Below the pieces are notes generated by a model that saw nothing but the letters and a program-made list of their open reading frames with translations, searched no databases and was not told the DNA's origin. Below, piece after piece: positions 6,665-13,593 of a DNA stretch of 17,305 nucleotides; positions within the stretch are counted from its first letter, which is position 1; every line of letters begins with the position of its first letter. The position numbers were made by a program, and so were the translations under genes. The stretch comes from CAXNKH01 sp049296795 (GTDB lineage: Bacteria > Pseudomonadota > Gammaproteobacteria > Burkholderiales > Burkholderiaceae_C), in assembly GCA_049296795.1 (NCBI GenBank), contig JBAQTC010000032.1, positions 1 through 17,305 on the forward strand, in the 5' to 3' direction.

Positions 6665-8053
6665 TTACGAAGCGGCGGCCTTCAGGATCCGGAAGGCGTT
6701 CGCCAGCGAGTAGAACGAGTCGTATCGCTTGCGTGCCTTGAAGTAGACCTGGTCGCTCGCGAAGCCCAGCGAGTCGTCGCGACGGACGATCACGCCGAGG
6801 CGGTCCATGAAGATGTAGTTCTGGAAGTTGCCGAACGCGCCGAGCTCTTCGTTCGCCGCGATGGTGTTCGCATTGTCCCAGCCCGTGCCGTCGAACATGA
6901 CCACAGGGGACCCGAGGATGTTGAGCATGGGGCGGCCGGACGCATCCGGAATGATCCACTGCTGGCCGCCCGTCGCCGAGATCGCGGCGATACGCGCCAT
7001 GAAGCTCGAAGTCGTGTACCAGGTTGCGCCGGCCCGGAACTGTGCCGGGAGCTCGAACCAGGCGCTCACCACTTCCGTCAGCGTCGGAGCCGCAAGCGTG
7101 AAGAGGTCCGTCACGTCGCTGATGGCACCACCGTTCGCAGCCGGGCCAGTCGTGCGCAGACCAAGCGGCTCCGTGGCGCCGTCGCCTTCGATGCCCTGCT
7201 GGTCCTCGTACTCGCCAGACTCCTCGTCGACGATGCGCCCGATGAAGGCCGGCAGGTTGATGGCGGAGTCAGCGAGGAGCTCCTCGGACAGGAGCATGTT
7301 CGCGCCCGACTTGCGGATCGTGAACTGCACCTGATTGAAGGCCGGATCCGAGACTGCGGGTGTCGCCTCTTCAGCGATGGTGCCCCATGTGATGGTCGTG
7401 CCGGTCGGGATAGTGCCACCGTCGCGCGAGGTCTGCAGCACCCGCGAAATCCGGCGGAGCTGCCCGCCGGCGTTCCCCGGATCGTGGATGACCTCGACAC
7501 GCTGGTCAATCGGGACGAGGTAACCACCCTCGCTGTCTGTGCCCTCCTGGAGCGCATTCAGCGCGCGGCGCAGATTGGCATCCTCGAAGTCACGGGCCCG
7601 ATCACCCTTGCGCATGTAGATGGCGAACGCCTTGCGTTCGAGCTCTGCCTGCGCGAGCAGGTCCGGACCATACCGCGCCATGATGCTCGGCATCTGGACG
7701 GCCAGGGGCGAGTTCCGAATGAACCCCTCGGTGTCCTTGCTGGCATATGGGACGATCCTGCCAGGGCCGATCTCTCGGTAGCCTTCGGGCGCCGCGTTCG
7801 CGACGCGCCGGTCGACGTTCGGAATGTCGTCGGCATCGCCAGGGTTCCGCAGATCGGAAACGGCCGGCCGGTCATCGTCGAAGAGCCGCGAGCTCTCCTC
7901 GACCTTCTGCGCGCTCTGGTAGGCGCCGAGCTTCGTCTCGTACTCAGCCCATGCGGCGTTGAATGCCGCCACGTTCCCGCCGTCACCGGCGAGGGCTCGC
8001 GCTGCCTCGAGCGCCTTGCGCGCGTCATTCTTCAGCGCAGTCAACGTTGCCAT
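6665..8053 (-). CDS. Major capsid protein, HK97 fold
   Basis: This is the main shell protein, 462 residues. Residues 1-65 are helical and charged (LKNDARKALEAARALAG; FNAAWAEYETKLGAY), forming the delta/scaffolding domain that the neighbouring protease would remove. The Phage_capsid domain begins at EGGYLVPIDQRVEVI (about 175) and shows the usual succession: RRISRVLQTSRDGGTI, WGTIAEEATPAVSDPAFNQV, MLLSEELLADS, IGRIVDEESGEYEDQQGI, ATWYTTSSFMARI, and the end domain VIVRRDDSLGFASDQVYFKA. ATG 8051-8053 overlaps the protease stop by one base (TGATG), so the two are coupled. Cleavage near 100-170 is likely by family analogy. A stem-loop follows the stop. Confidence 0.95.
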   Translation of the reverse strand: MATLTALKNDARKALEAARALAGDGGNVAAFNAAWAEYETKLGAYQSAQKVEESSRLFDDDRPAVSDLRNPGDADDIPNVDRRVANAAPEGYREIGPGRIVPYASKDTEGFIRNSPLAVQMPSIMARYGPDLLAQAELERKAFAIYMRKGDRARDFEDANLRRALNALQEGTDSEGGYLVPIDQRVEVIHDPGNAGGQLRRISRVLQTSRDGGTIPTGTTITWGTIAEEATPAVSDPAFNQVQFTIRKSGANMLLSEELLADSAINLPAFIGRIVDEESGEYEDQQGIEGDGATEPLGLRTTGPAANGGAISDVTDLFTLAAPTLTEVVSAWFELPAQFRAGATWYTTSSFMARIAAISATGGQQWIIPDASGRPMLNILGSPVVMFDGTGWDNANTIAANEELGAFGNFQNYIFMDRLGVIVRRDDSLGFASDQVYFKARKRYDSFYSLANAFRILKAAAS

Positions 8054-8799
8054 CACGCAACCTCCAAATCGGCGGTCGCGAGTGCGAACCGCGCTGCTAG
8101 CTTCCAATCGGGCTCGGACGGAAGAGCATCCTCCGCACGCGTGGCGGCAGGGGGGGGCGCGTCTACGCGCGGAGGATGCCGGAACATCGATAGATCGAAC
8201 GCGTTCTTCGCGGCCTCGACGCCGAGCACCTCATCGGCGAGACCAGCGTCGACCGCCTCCTGGTCGCTGAACCACGTCTCCGCGGCCATTCGCGTCAGCC
8301 AGATGGCGGAATCCGTACCAGAGCGCTCCGCGTACATCTCGGCGATCTCGTTGGTGAGCCGCTCGAGCATGTCCGCGGCTTTCCGCATGTCCGCGGCGGG
8401 CCCCATCGCGAAGCCCCATGCCTCATGGACCATCATCATCGAGTGCCGGGACATCTTGACGGTGTCTCCGGCCATCGCGACGAACGACGCCGCGGACGCG
8501 GCGATGCCATCCACGACAACGTCGATAGCGGCGGGGTGTTGCTTGAGAAGGTTGTGGATCGCGATGCCGTCGAAGACATCGCCGCCGGGAGAGTTCAGAC
8601 GGAGCGTGATCCGCTCGACGTCCAACGCCCGGATCTCATTGCGGAAGTCAGCGGCGGTCGTGCCCCAGAAGCCGATCTCGTCGAAGATCGCCACTTCGGC
8701 CGTCGAGCCCTTGCGGGTGACGTTCCAGAACTTGCCAGACTCGGGCGGCGCCTGCCGCCTCCGAGCAAGATATCGATCTCCGAAATAGGTCGAAAACAA
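8053..8799 (-). CDS. ClpP-like head maturation protease
   Basis: This serine protease trims the capsid scaffold during head maturation. The fold is that of ClpP/S49-like phage prohead proteases: the opening FWNVTRKGSTAEVAIFDEIG, then LRLNSPGGDVFDGIAI, the nucleophile segment GIAASAASFVAMAGD (Ser102), the histidine segment MMMVHEAWG (His125) and AETWFSDQEAVDAGLADEV, where Glu174 is the acidic residue usual for phage members. At 248 residues it is normal in length; the last 50 residues are a proline-rich tail containing a run of eight C. The chosen start is TTG 8797-8799, behind GAGG at 8-base spacing; an upstream TTG at 8829 falls inside the leader hairpin. Its TGA shares one base with the capsid ATG. 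Confidence 0.92.
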   Translation of the reverse strand: MFSTYFGDRYLARRRQAPPESGKFWNVTRKGSTAEVAIFDEIGFWGTTAADFRNEIRALDVERITLRLNSPGGDVFDGIAIHNLLKQHPAAIDVVVDGIAASAASFVAMAGDTVKMSRHSMMMVHEAWGFAMGPAADMRKAADMLERLTNEIAEMYAERSGTDSAIWLTRMAAETWFSDQEAVDAGLADEVLGVEAAKNAFDLSMFRHPPRVDAPPPAATRAEDALPSEPDWKLAARFALATADLEVA

Positions 8800-8802
8800 G
8801 GC

Positions 8803-8836
8803 ACGGACCTCGCGTCGGCCGGGACGCAAAGTCCGT
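8803..8836 (-). promoter_or_regulatory. Leader hairpin over the protease ribosome binding site
   Basis: In the transcript, an outer stem (ACGGAC with GTCCGT) and an inner stem (GCGTC with GACGC) are separated by a 3x3 internal loop (TTT/GAG), with CCGGCC at the tip. The likely ribosome binding site GAGG (8808-8811) lies in the internal loop and the first pair of the outer stem, eight bases before the TTG start at 8799. Folding would mask the site and so could tune protease translation. Confidence 0.5.
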
Positions 8837-8872
8837 ATGGGGGGGCGCGAAGCCCGTTACGCCGAGGTGTCA

Positions 8873-8890
8873 GCGCTCATTATAGAGCGC
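8873..8890 (-). promoter_or_regulatory. Inverted repeat bracketing the -10 box (possible operator)
   Basis: A perfect 6-base inverted repeat, GCGCTC and GAGCGC, flanks exactly the six bases of the TATAAT hexamer. A dimeric repressor or activator bound here would cover the -10 region. It could also fold as a hairpin in read-through RNA, though its loop would then be the promoter hexamer. Confidence 0.55.
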
Positions 8891-8909
8891 CGTATGTGAC
8901 TTCCGTCAA
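8879..8909 (-). promoter_or_regulatory. Candidate promoter for the capsid genes
   Basis: Reading the minus strand, TTGACG (8904-8909) is followed after 19 bases by a perfect TATAAT (8879-8884). Both hexamers are near or at the sigma-70 consensus, although the 19-base spacer is longer than the preferred 17. The -35 overlaps the stop codon of the zinc-ribbon gene. Transcription would start near 8872 and read protease and capsid. Confidence 0.65.
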
Positions 8910-9091
8910 CGCGCTACCTGAGCGCCGAACCTGAGCCCGCAAGCGCGGCAGTATCCACGCTGCACGAGCGTTCCCACGGGAACGGTGACGAGATAGTGGC
9001 GACACCGCAGGTTTGGGCAACGCAAGTCCACCCAGGTAATCGGCGTTGGCGCGTCCACGATGCCGATCGCCCTCACATGCCCCAGGGCCAC
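8906..9091 (-). CDS. Small zinc-ribbon protein (61 aa), possibly Com-like
   Basis: This 61-residue protein has four cysteines arranged as two zinc-binding knuckles: LRCPNLRC (Cys25, Cys30) and GYCRACG (Cys48, Cys51), with 17 residues between the pairs. The layout resembles small phage zinc ribbons such as the Com translational regulator of Mu. Com-like function is only a suggestion, since the first knuckle has four rather than two residues between cysteines. The start is GTG 9089-9091, one base after the upstream TGA. It ends exactly where the -35 box of the candidate capsid promoter begins, so a regulatory link to the downstream genes is conceivable but unproven. Confidence 0.62.
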   Translation of the reverse strand: MALGHVRAIGIVDAPTPITWVDLRCPNLRCRHYLVTVPVGTLVQRGYCRACGLRFGAQVAR

Positions 9092-9092
9092 G

Positions 9093-10091
9093 TCATACCC
9101 CCATCACCAGCAGCTCGAGCAATTCCTCGTCGGCCGTGTAGTCGATGCGCGCCTCGGCCTCCGCCGCGGAGACGATCATCCGTGCCTGCATCAGCACGTC
9201 ACCCGGCACGATCAATCTCCCATCGCAACGCAGCTCCGACCGCATCATAGCCGCTCGCTGGATCTCAGCCGCCACGATGATGATCGCAGAGGACGTGAGC
9301 GCCGTCGCCCCTGTGAGATTCACAGCACCCGCACGCACCGTCCGCGGGCGCGGGTCCGGTGGTAGCTCCTCTTCCCGGCGGCGGCTCCGAGGCGGCCGAT
9401 GCACGCTGGCGCCGCGGGCCGCCTCGACCGCGGGCGTCGTAACGATGGGATCAGCCGCGAGCGCACCGGCGCCGGCCATGTCCGTCGCAGCCATGATCAC
9501 GGCGACGATGGGCACGCTCGAGAGCGCCCCGATAGCCTCCTCTGCGGTGGGATCCGCAATGGCAACAACGAGCGCGTCCGCGGCCAAGGCGCCCACGCCA
9601 GCAGCTGCTGTCGCGGCCGCAAACACGAGCACTTGCGTCGACGCGCTGAGAGCGCCCGCACCAGCAAGGTCCGTTGCCGACATCACGACAATGACGGCGG
9701 TGATGGCCGAGAGTGCCCCTGTCCCATCAAGGCCTGTTGCCGCCATCGGCACGACGACAGTCGGACTCGCGGAAAACGCTCCAACGCCCGTGGCCGTCGT
9801 TGTCGCCATCGGCACGACCACGATCGAGGAAGCAGTCAGTGCACCCGTCGCGGCGGCACCAGTCGCGGCGGCGATCACGATGACGATCGGGCTCGCGGTG
9901 AGCGCGCCAACGCCGGCGAGCGTTGTTGGTGCCATCGTGACGGTCGCGGCGCCGCCAGAACTCAGCGTTAGGGGCGGATCAGGATCGTGCGCCGTCTCGG
10001 TGGGCTGATACTGCCACAGATGGGGCGGTATCGAAGGATCGCCCAGCAGCGACCGTCCGTACCAACCGTAGGGGGCGAGATTGAGAGGCAT
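9093..10091 (-). CDS. Repeat-containing virion fibre-like protein (332 aa)
   Basis: This is an Ala/Gly/Val-rich protein dominated by eight repeats of exactly 21 residues (about 54-221), each with a Gly-Ala-Leu or Gly-Ala-Phe core starting at 62, 83, 104, 125, 146, 167, 188 and 209 and followed by a beta strand such as SPIVIVIA or STQVLVFAA. A basic, proline-rich insert (222-254, including HRPPRSRRREEE) follows, then a ninth degenerate repeat (GAVNLTGATALTSSA). The N-terminus (PYGWYGRSLLGDP) and C-terminus (DEELLELLVMGV) are unique. Such short beta repeats are known in phage fibres and decoration proteins. ATG 10089-10091 has GGAG about ten bases upstream. Role in a fibre or surface layer is inferred. 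Confidence 0.75.
   Translation of the reverse strand: MPLNLAPYGWYGRSLLGDPSIPPHLWQYQPTETAHDPDPPLTLSSGGAATVTMAPTTLAGVGALTASPIVIVIAAATGAAATGALTASSIVVVPMATTTATGVGAFSASPTVVVPMAATGLDGTGALSAITAVIVVMSATDLAGAGALSASTQVLVFAAATAAAGVGALAADALVVAIADPTAEEAIGALSSVPIVAVIMAATDMAGAGALAADPIVTTPAVEAARGASVHRPPRSRRREEELPPDPRPRTVRAGAVNLTGATALTSSAIIIVAAEIQRAAMMRSELRCDGRLIVPGDVLMQARMIVSAAEAEARIDYTADEELLELLVMGV
9429..9932 (-). repeat. Eight tandem 63-bp coding repeats (21-residue period)
   Basis: This in-gene array encodes eight diverged copies of a 21-residue unit in the 332-residue virion protein. The Gly-Ala-Leu/Phe core recurs with no length change, so selection probably keeps the repeat register. The copies differ considerably in sequence, so the array is old rather than a recent expansion. 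Confidence 0.85.
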
Positions 10092-10098
10092 CGCGCGA

Positions 10099-11211
10099 CT
10101 ACTCCGCGCAGAGCTGCAGCGCGCCCCACCAGTTCGTCGCGGTGGTGGCGCCCTTGGTGAGCTCCATCAGCGCAAGGCATGCGTTGTCGTAGATCGTGTC
10201 CAGCGCGAGCGCCGAGTTAATCCCATCGATGATGACCGGAACGTTCGCAGTCGGCATCGGCACAAGCAGCAAGGGGTGTCCGATGAACCAGCTCACGACA
10301 CCCGACGCCATCGCGGCGGAGAGGTTGACCGCGTTCGCCGAGTTGCCAAGCGACCGAAGTCCGGTATCGGTGGATGCGAGCGGGTAGAACCAATTCGGAG
10401 CCGTAAACGGTACCGTGTTCACCGCAGCAGCCGATGCGATCGTGGAAAGCGCCGAGCCTGTCACGGCGTTTCCGTCCTGGTCCACGTAATCGAATGTGAT
10501 CGTTGGCGTCGCAGCAGGCAGCACGGTCGTGACGAGCCCCGAGAGGAAATTGCCCGGCGCCAGCGCAGCTGTCTGGTAGCGCGCCGGGGGGTTCGCCGCG
10601 TCACAAGAACGCGGGTCCACCGTCATAGTGTGCGTCATGTCCCAGAGGTGGTCGTAGATCAGGAGCATCTGCGTCCCGACCGATCCCTGAAACGTCCCCC
10701 CGATGACATGCAACGTGTCGGCCGATGCTGGGTTCGTCTGAGTGAGTGCGCCCGTCGAGGTCCGCGTGCGCGCCGCCCCAGTGCCGGTGGTACCGCCGGT
10801 TCCCCCAGCAGCTGGCCACGCCCCCACGTTCCAGAGGGAATTGGAACGCCCGGCGGTGCCGGCAGTTCCTGCCTTCGTGAACATGAGCGTCTGCCGCTTG
10901 CCACCTGAAGCAGCCGTAATAAGCGCCGAGAATGACGCGAACGCCCCTCCCGCCATCCGCGGAACGACCCGGCCACCCATCGCGTAGGCCACATCGGCAC
11001 GATGAGTCGAGGCGCGGATTCGGCGCTGCAGGTCCTCGTCGCCATCGACGGGAAGCAATCCGCCTTTGTAGACGCGAGCGCCCGCCAGCGCCACGGGAAT
11101 TGGTGCGTAGAAATCCTGGGTGGCGGCGTAGATCATGTCGAGCATGGCATCGCCACCGACACGCTCTGCCACCGCCGCCTCGTTCGGCTGGCGGTGAATG
11201 ATGCCGGTCAC
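10099..11211 (-). CDS. Probable virion protein of unknown family (370 aa)
   Basis: The start is GTG 11209-11211, overlapping the upstream stop as GTGA; the open frame to 11421 is antisense-like basic sequence and was not used. The product is Ala/Gly/Thr-rich and mostly beta-prone, with an early helix (EAAVAERVGGDAMLDMIYAA), a glycine-rich linker (AAGGTGGTTGTGAA) and a regular second half that includes LLIYDHLWDMTHTM, PARYQTAALAPGNFLSGL and ISWFIGHPLLLVP-like segments. This resembles uncharacterised structural proteins of environmental phages, though I cannot name a family. Its neighbours are a fibre-like gene and a repeat protein, so a fibre, whisker or capsid-surface role is the best inference. 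Confidence 0.72.
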   Translation of the reverse strand: MTGIIHRQPNEAAVAERVGGDAMLDMIYAATQDFYAPIPVALAGARVYKGGLLPVDGDEDLQRRIRASTHRADVAYAMGGRVVPRMAGGAFASFSALITAASGGKRQTLMFTKAGTAGTAGRSNSLWNVGAWPAAGGTGGTTGTGAARTRTSTGALTQTNPASADTLHVIGGTFQGSVGTQMLLIYDHLWDMTHTMTVDPRSCDAANPPARYQTAALAPGNFLSGLVTTVLPAATPTITFDYVDQDGNAVTGSALSTIASAAAVNTVPFTAPNWFYPLASTDTGLRSLGNSANAVNLSAAMASGVVSWFIGHPLLLVPMPTANVPVIIDGINSALALDTIYDNACLALMELTKGATTATNWWGALQLCAE

Positions 11212-11591
11212 GCCAGGCTGACCGTCAGCGCCGCATCCGGGATCTGGTACGTATCGCCGGAGTTCGTCGTCTTCGACGTCGTGTCGCCCCACCAGAGGAG
11301 GTTGCCCGCACTCACCGCATCCCAGATGCCGATGCCGGTGATGGTCGCCGCTGGCATGCCGGTAAAGTTGATCACGCCGTTGTTCGTCATCGTGCCGCCG
11401 GGTGAAGCCGCAGCGTTCCATGCGATGGCCTGCCGAGCATACGAGCCGCCCGCCGCCTCCGACGCCCCGGTGTCGCCCGGGCTCGCGGTATGCAGGCTCG
11501 CGTATACCGTCGCTGGCGGCGTGAAGGCCTGATTCCTCAGCATGTGGTCGAGGATCTTCTGCTCGAAGTAGTCAGAGACGCCGGACGCCAT
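11208..11591 (-). CDS. Gp80-like phage tail fibre / virion appendage protein (127 aa)
   Basis: This is a small beta-rich virion protein. It has the layout of the Gp80-like phage fibre family as I remember it: DYFEQKILDHMLRNQAFT, then ATVYASLHTASPGDTG, SYARQAIAWNAA, INFTGMPAATITGIGIWDA and NLLWWGDTTSKTTNSGDTY. Such proteins are annotated as tail fibre or minor structural proteins. Length is typical and no truncation is visible. ATG 11589-11591 abuts the portal stop, and its own stop overlaps the next gene by GTGA. Its position between portal and capsid protease is odd for a tail appendage and could equally suit a head decoration. The name is moderately sure, the exact place in the virion not. 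Confidence 0.7.
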   Translation of the reverse strand: MASGVSDYFEQKILDHMLRNQAFTPPATVYASLHTASPGDTGASEAAGGSYARQAIAWNAAASPGGTMTNNGVINFTGMPAATITGIGIWDAVSAGNLLWWGDTTSKTTNSGDTYQIPDAALTVSLA

Positions 11592-13082
11592 CTAGCTGAC
11601 TCCCTCCGTGATCGGCCGCTCGATGATCGAGACGATACGCCCGTCGGCGTCGCGGTCGATGCGCTTGACGATCGCTTTCGGGAAGGCCGGCGCAGGCGCC
11701 GGGGGCGGCGGCGTCAACTTCGCCGAGCCCTCGAGCGGATTGTCGGCGTTCGGCGTCTGCCTGACCGGCGTCGGGGGCGGGTCGGCGTAGTCCAGCGAGC
11801 CGTCCTCGTTCCGATGGACCTCGATCTGATTGAGGTTGCGCAGGTAGAAGTCGCCGTCAGGGATGCCGGGCAGGCCGACTTGCTCGAGCGCCTCGTTCTT
11901 CGTGAACACGCCGGTGAGCACGAGCCGCGTCACCTCGCGCAGCTTGAGGCTCCGGTCCTCCTGCAGCGCGCGCACGACCGAGTAATCGAAGCTCACCTCG
12001 GCGTTCTCGTCCTCGCTGGTCCCGAAGTGCGGCAGCAGCCCGCTCCGGTACGCCTGCGCGATGCGCTCCCCTAGCGGCATCATCGTCTCGGACCAGAACG
12101 CGAACTGCGCATCGGCCTGGGTGTTGAGGCCAGTCGTCGCGAACATCGCGGCGCGCGCGTTCACAAGGCGCGGCGGCACCCCGAAGACGGCACAGATGCG
12201 CGTCTCGACGTGGAACCGCGTCCCGTCCATCTCCATCTGACTCTGGGGAATACCCAGCTGGTCATACTTCGCCACGTCGGCGTTCACCACAAACAGGCTG
12301 AACCATCGCTTCACGCCGTTGTACGCGTCCTTGAAGCGAGACTTCACCTCCTCGCCCTGCTCCCTAGTGAAGGAACCCTTCACCGAGAGGATGCCGGCGG
12401 GGATGCCCGCATTCTGGAAGAACGCGTACTCGAAGTCCGACATCGACAGGTCAATGTTGCCCTCGCGCACGAGGAGCGCGATGGGTGACAGCCCGTAGAA
12501 GTCGTTCGTCGGATGCGGCGTCTTGATATGGATGATGGCGGAGCGCGGAATCTGCGCCCGCACCCGCCCCTCAACGGTCACCACGAACACGTCATCGGCG
12601 CGCCGCTGCCCAGGCTTCACGGTCACGTAGTCCGGGCGGAGCAGCTGGAGCTCTTGCACCGGGAACCCGCGGAACTGGCGCCGGCGCGCCGGGTCCTCAC
12701 TGCGATCCACCTTGAGGACGTAGGCATTGCCCGCCGTGTCTAGGTGCGTGGACATGAGCTCGTGGAACTCGGCGCGGCTCTGGAACCCGTTCGGGTTGTC
12801 CAGGAGCTGGACCATCGGATGGCCCTTGACCTCGTTCAACGAGTCGTCTGGCCCGGGGCGTAGGAGCCGCACACGAAGAGGCGCGAGTGCGGTCGCCTTC
12901 TCCCGCACGCACGCGAAGATGAGGCTGTTCTTCGCGTAGCCTTCCTCGACGAAGTTCTTTACGTCCTGCGGGTTCGGCTGCTCCTGGCCCACCTGCCAAG
13001 AAGGCACCACCTCACCGGCGAGCGCCTTTGCCCGCAGTTGCGGACTCCGCATCAGCTTCTCGAAGTAGGTAAGCTCGGTCAT
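11592..13082 (-). CDS. HK97-type phage portal protein
   Basis: This protein forms the dodecameric ring at one capsid vertex through which DNA enters and leaves. The 496-residue product starts MTELTYFEKLMRS at ATG 13080-13082, coupled to the mini-gene before it; an in-frame extension to 13262 overlaps upstream genes and is basic and low in complexity. Family features in order are the early core NSLIFACVREKATALA, HPMVQLLDNPN, LMSTHLDTAGNAYV, IIHIKTPHPTNDFYGLSPI and the C-terminal core region RICAVFGVPPRLVN. Length and motif order match Phage_portal (PF04860-type) proteins. The last 60 residues are proline-rich (TPPPPAPAPAFPK) and probably flexible. The next gene starts directly after the TAG stop. 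Confidence 0.94.
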   Translation of the reverse strand: MTELTYFEKLMRSPQLRAKALAGEVVPSWQVGQEQPNPQDVKNFVEEGYAKNSLIFACVREKATALAPLRVRLLRPGPDDSLNEVKGHPMVQLLDNPNGFQSRAEFHELMSTHLDTAGNAYVLKVDRSEDPARRRQFRGFPVQELQLLRPDYVTVKPGQRRADDVFVVTVEGRVRAQIPRSAIIHIKTPHPTNDFYGLSPIALLVREGNIDLSMSDFEYAFFQNAGIPAGILSVKGSFTREQGEEVKSRFKDAYNGVKRWFSLFVVNADVAKYDQLGIPQSQMEMDGTRFHVETRICAVFGVPPRLVNARAAMFATTGLNTQADAQFAFWSETMMPLGERIAQAYRSGLLPHFGTSEDENAEVSFDYSVVRALQEDRSLKLREVTRLVLTGVFTKNEALEQVGLPGIPDGDFYLRNLNQIEVHRNEDGSLDYADPPPTPVRQTPNADNPLEGSAKLTPPPPAPAPAFPKAIVKRIDRDADGRIVSIIERPITEGVS

Positions 13083-13198
13083 CAGCACAACCCCGACGTG
13101 AAGCAGAACACGCGCACGCCTAACCCTAGCACGGCGAACGTTCCGAACAACGCCGCGGCCACCAGCGCGGCCTGGATGACGGCACGGACGCGGTTCAC
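13082..13198 (-). CDS. Membrane mini-protein (38 aa) just before portal
   Basis: This is a very short gene supported by its junctions. It starts with GTG 13196-13198 inside the previous gene's stop (GTGA, 4-base overlap) and ends with TGA sharing one base with the portal ATG (TGATG). The product begins MNRVRAVIQAALVAAALFG and continues TFAVLGLGVRVFCF, a single hydrophobic helix of about 20 residues with basic residues at its N-terminus and two cysteines near its C-terminus. The frame fills exactly the gap between its neighbours. Function is unknown; coupling to portal translation, a membrane role, or both are possible. Confidence 0.55.
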   Translation of the reverse strand: MNRVRAVIQAALVAAALFGTFAVLGLGVRVFCFTSGLC

Positions 13199-13380
13199 AC
13201 TCCAGCTGCCATCCGTCGGACCTGGCGCCGTTCGCGCGCAGCCTGCGCGATGAGGTACCCACGAACGGCCTCTTCCATCAGCCGCTCGTCCCGCTTGCCC
13301 GGGTTCCAGAATCGCGAGGCATACGCGATCGCCTCGTCCATCAGATCCTCGTCTACCACAACGTCCACCAATCCCCCCAT
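13195..13380 (-). CDS. Hypothetical protein (61 aa)
   Basis: This is an unrecognised 61-residue protein whose ATG (13378-13380) directly follows the stop of the upstream gene. The N-terminus is short and acidic (VDVVVDEDLMDEAIAYASRF), followed by NPGKRDERLMEEAVRGYLIAQ and a strongly basic tail (RERRQVRRM). The strand-then-helices pattern is compatible with a ribbon-helix-helix-like protein, but this is weak. It shares four bases (GTGA) with the 38-residue membrane gene that follows. Tight packing within the cluster is the best evidence that it is expressed. Confidence 0.58.
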   Translation of the reverse strand: MGGLVDVVVDEDLMDEAIAYASRFWNPGKRDERLMEEAVRGYLIAQAARERRQVRRMAAGV

Positions 13381-13593
13381 TCAGATCATCAATCGGTACT
13401 CGTACTTTGCATGGCTGCTGCGCCGCGGATCGTGCCGGTAGAGTTCGCGCTGCTGAAGCAGTCCGCGAGCGCGAAGCGTACCGACAATCGATGAATGTCT
13501 CTCGAGCAGGCGGCCCTCGACGTCACTCGCGAGAAACCAGGACCCATCAGGGGCCACCCGCTGAAGCGCAGCGAGCAAGTGCTCTGCGTTCAT
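13381..13593 (-). CDS. Small winged-helix-like protein (70 aa)
   Basis: The start is ATG 13591-13593, which overlaps the previous stop as ATGA, so translation is probably coupled. A longer frame up to 13626 exists but would extend further into the membrane-protein gene. The 70 residues read like a compact helix-turn-helix with a wing: a helix (EHLLAALQRVA), then FLASDVEGRL and SSIVGTLRARGLLQQRELY, then a basic hairpin ending AKYEYRLMI. That layout recalls small phage winged-helix proteins, and a DNA-binding role is possible. This is judged by eye only, with no family named. The next gene begins immediately after the stop. Confidence 0.62.
   Translation of the reverse strand: MNAEHLLAALQRVAPDGSWFLASDVEGRLLERHSSIVGTLRARGLLQQRELYRHDPRRSSHAKYEYRLMI

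Noticed and set aside
8150..8157. Run of eight C in the protease gene as a frameshift mutation or sequencing error
   Set aside because: The frame on both sides fits: it reads as a proline-rich tail and ends in a neat TGATG junction with the capsid gene. Slippage here cannot be excluded but is not needed.
6425..8788. Long open frame (787 codons) on the plus strand
   Set aside because: It is fully antisense to the protease and capsid genes, whose protein families and coupled junctions are clear. Its product is rich in Arg, Ala and Ser as expected for an antisense shadow in GC-rich DNA.
9429..9932. Possible CRISPR array at the periodic region
   Set aside because: The 63-base period keeps one coding frame, the copies are diverged along their whole length, and no identical repeat with unique spacers is present.
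9145..10008. 287-codon frame on the plus strand with apparent repeats
   Set aside because: The repeats are the mirror of the true 21-residue repeats on the minus strand. The minus frame has a ribosome binding site and tight neighbours.
11212..11421. N-terminal extension of the 370-residue protein
   Set aside because: It lies over the Gp80-like gene in another frame, and its His/Arg/Asp-rich residues look like out-of-frame translation.
13083..13262. N-terminal extension of the portal frame
   Set aside because: It covers two small coupled genes in other frames, and the extension is Arg-rich with no portal-like residues. The ATG at 13082 has a TGATG junction.
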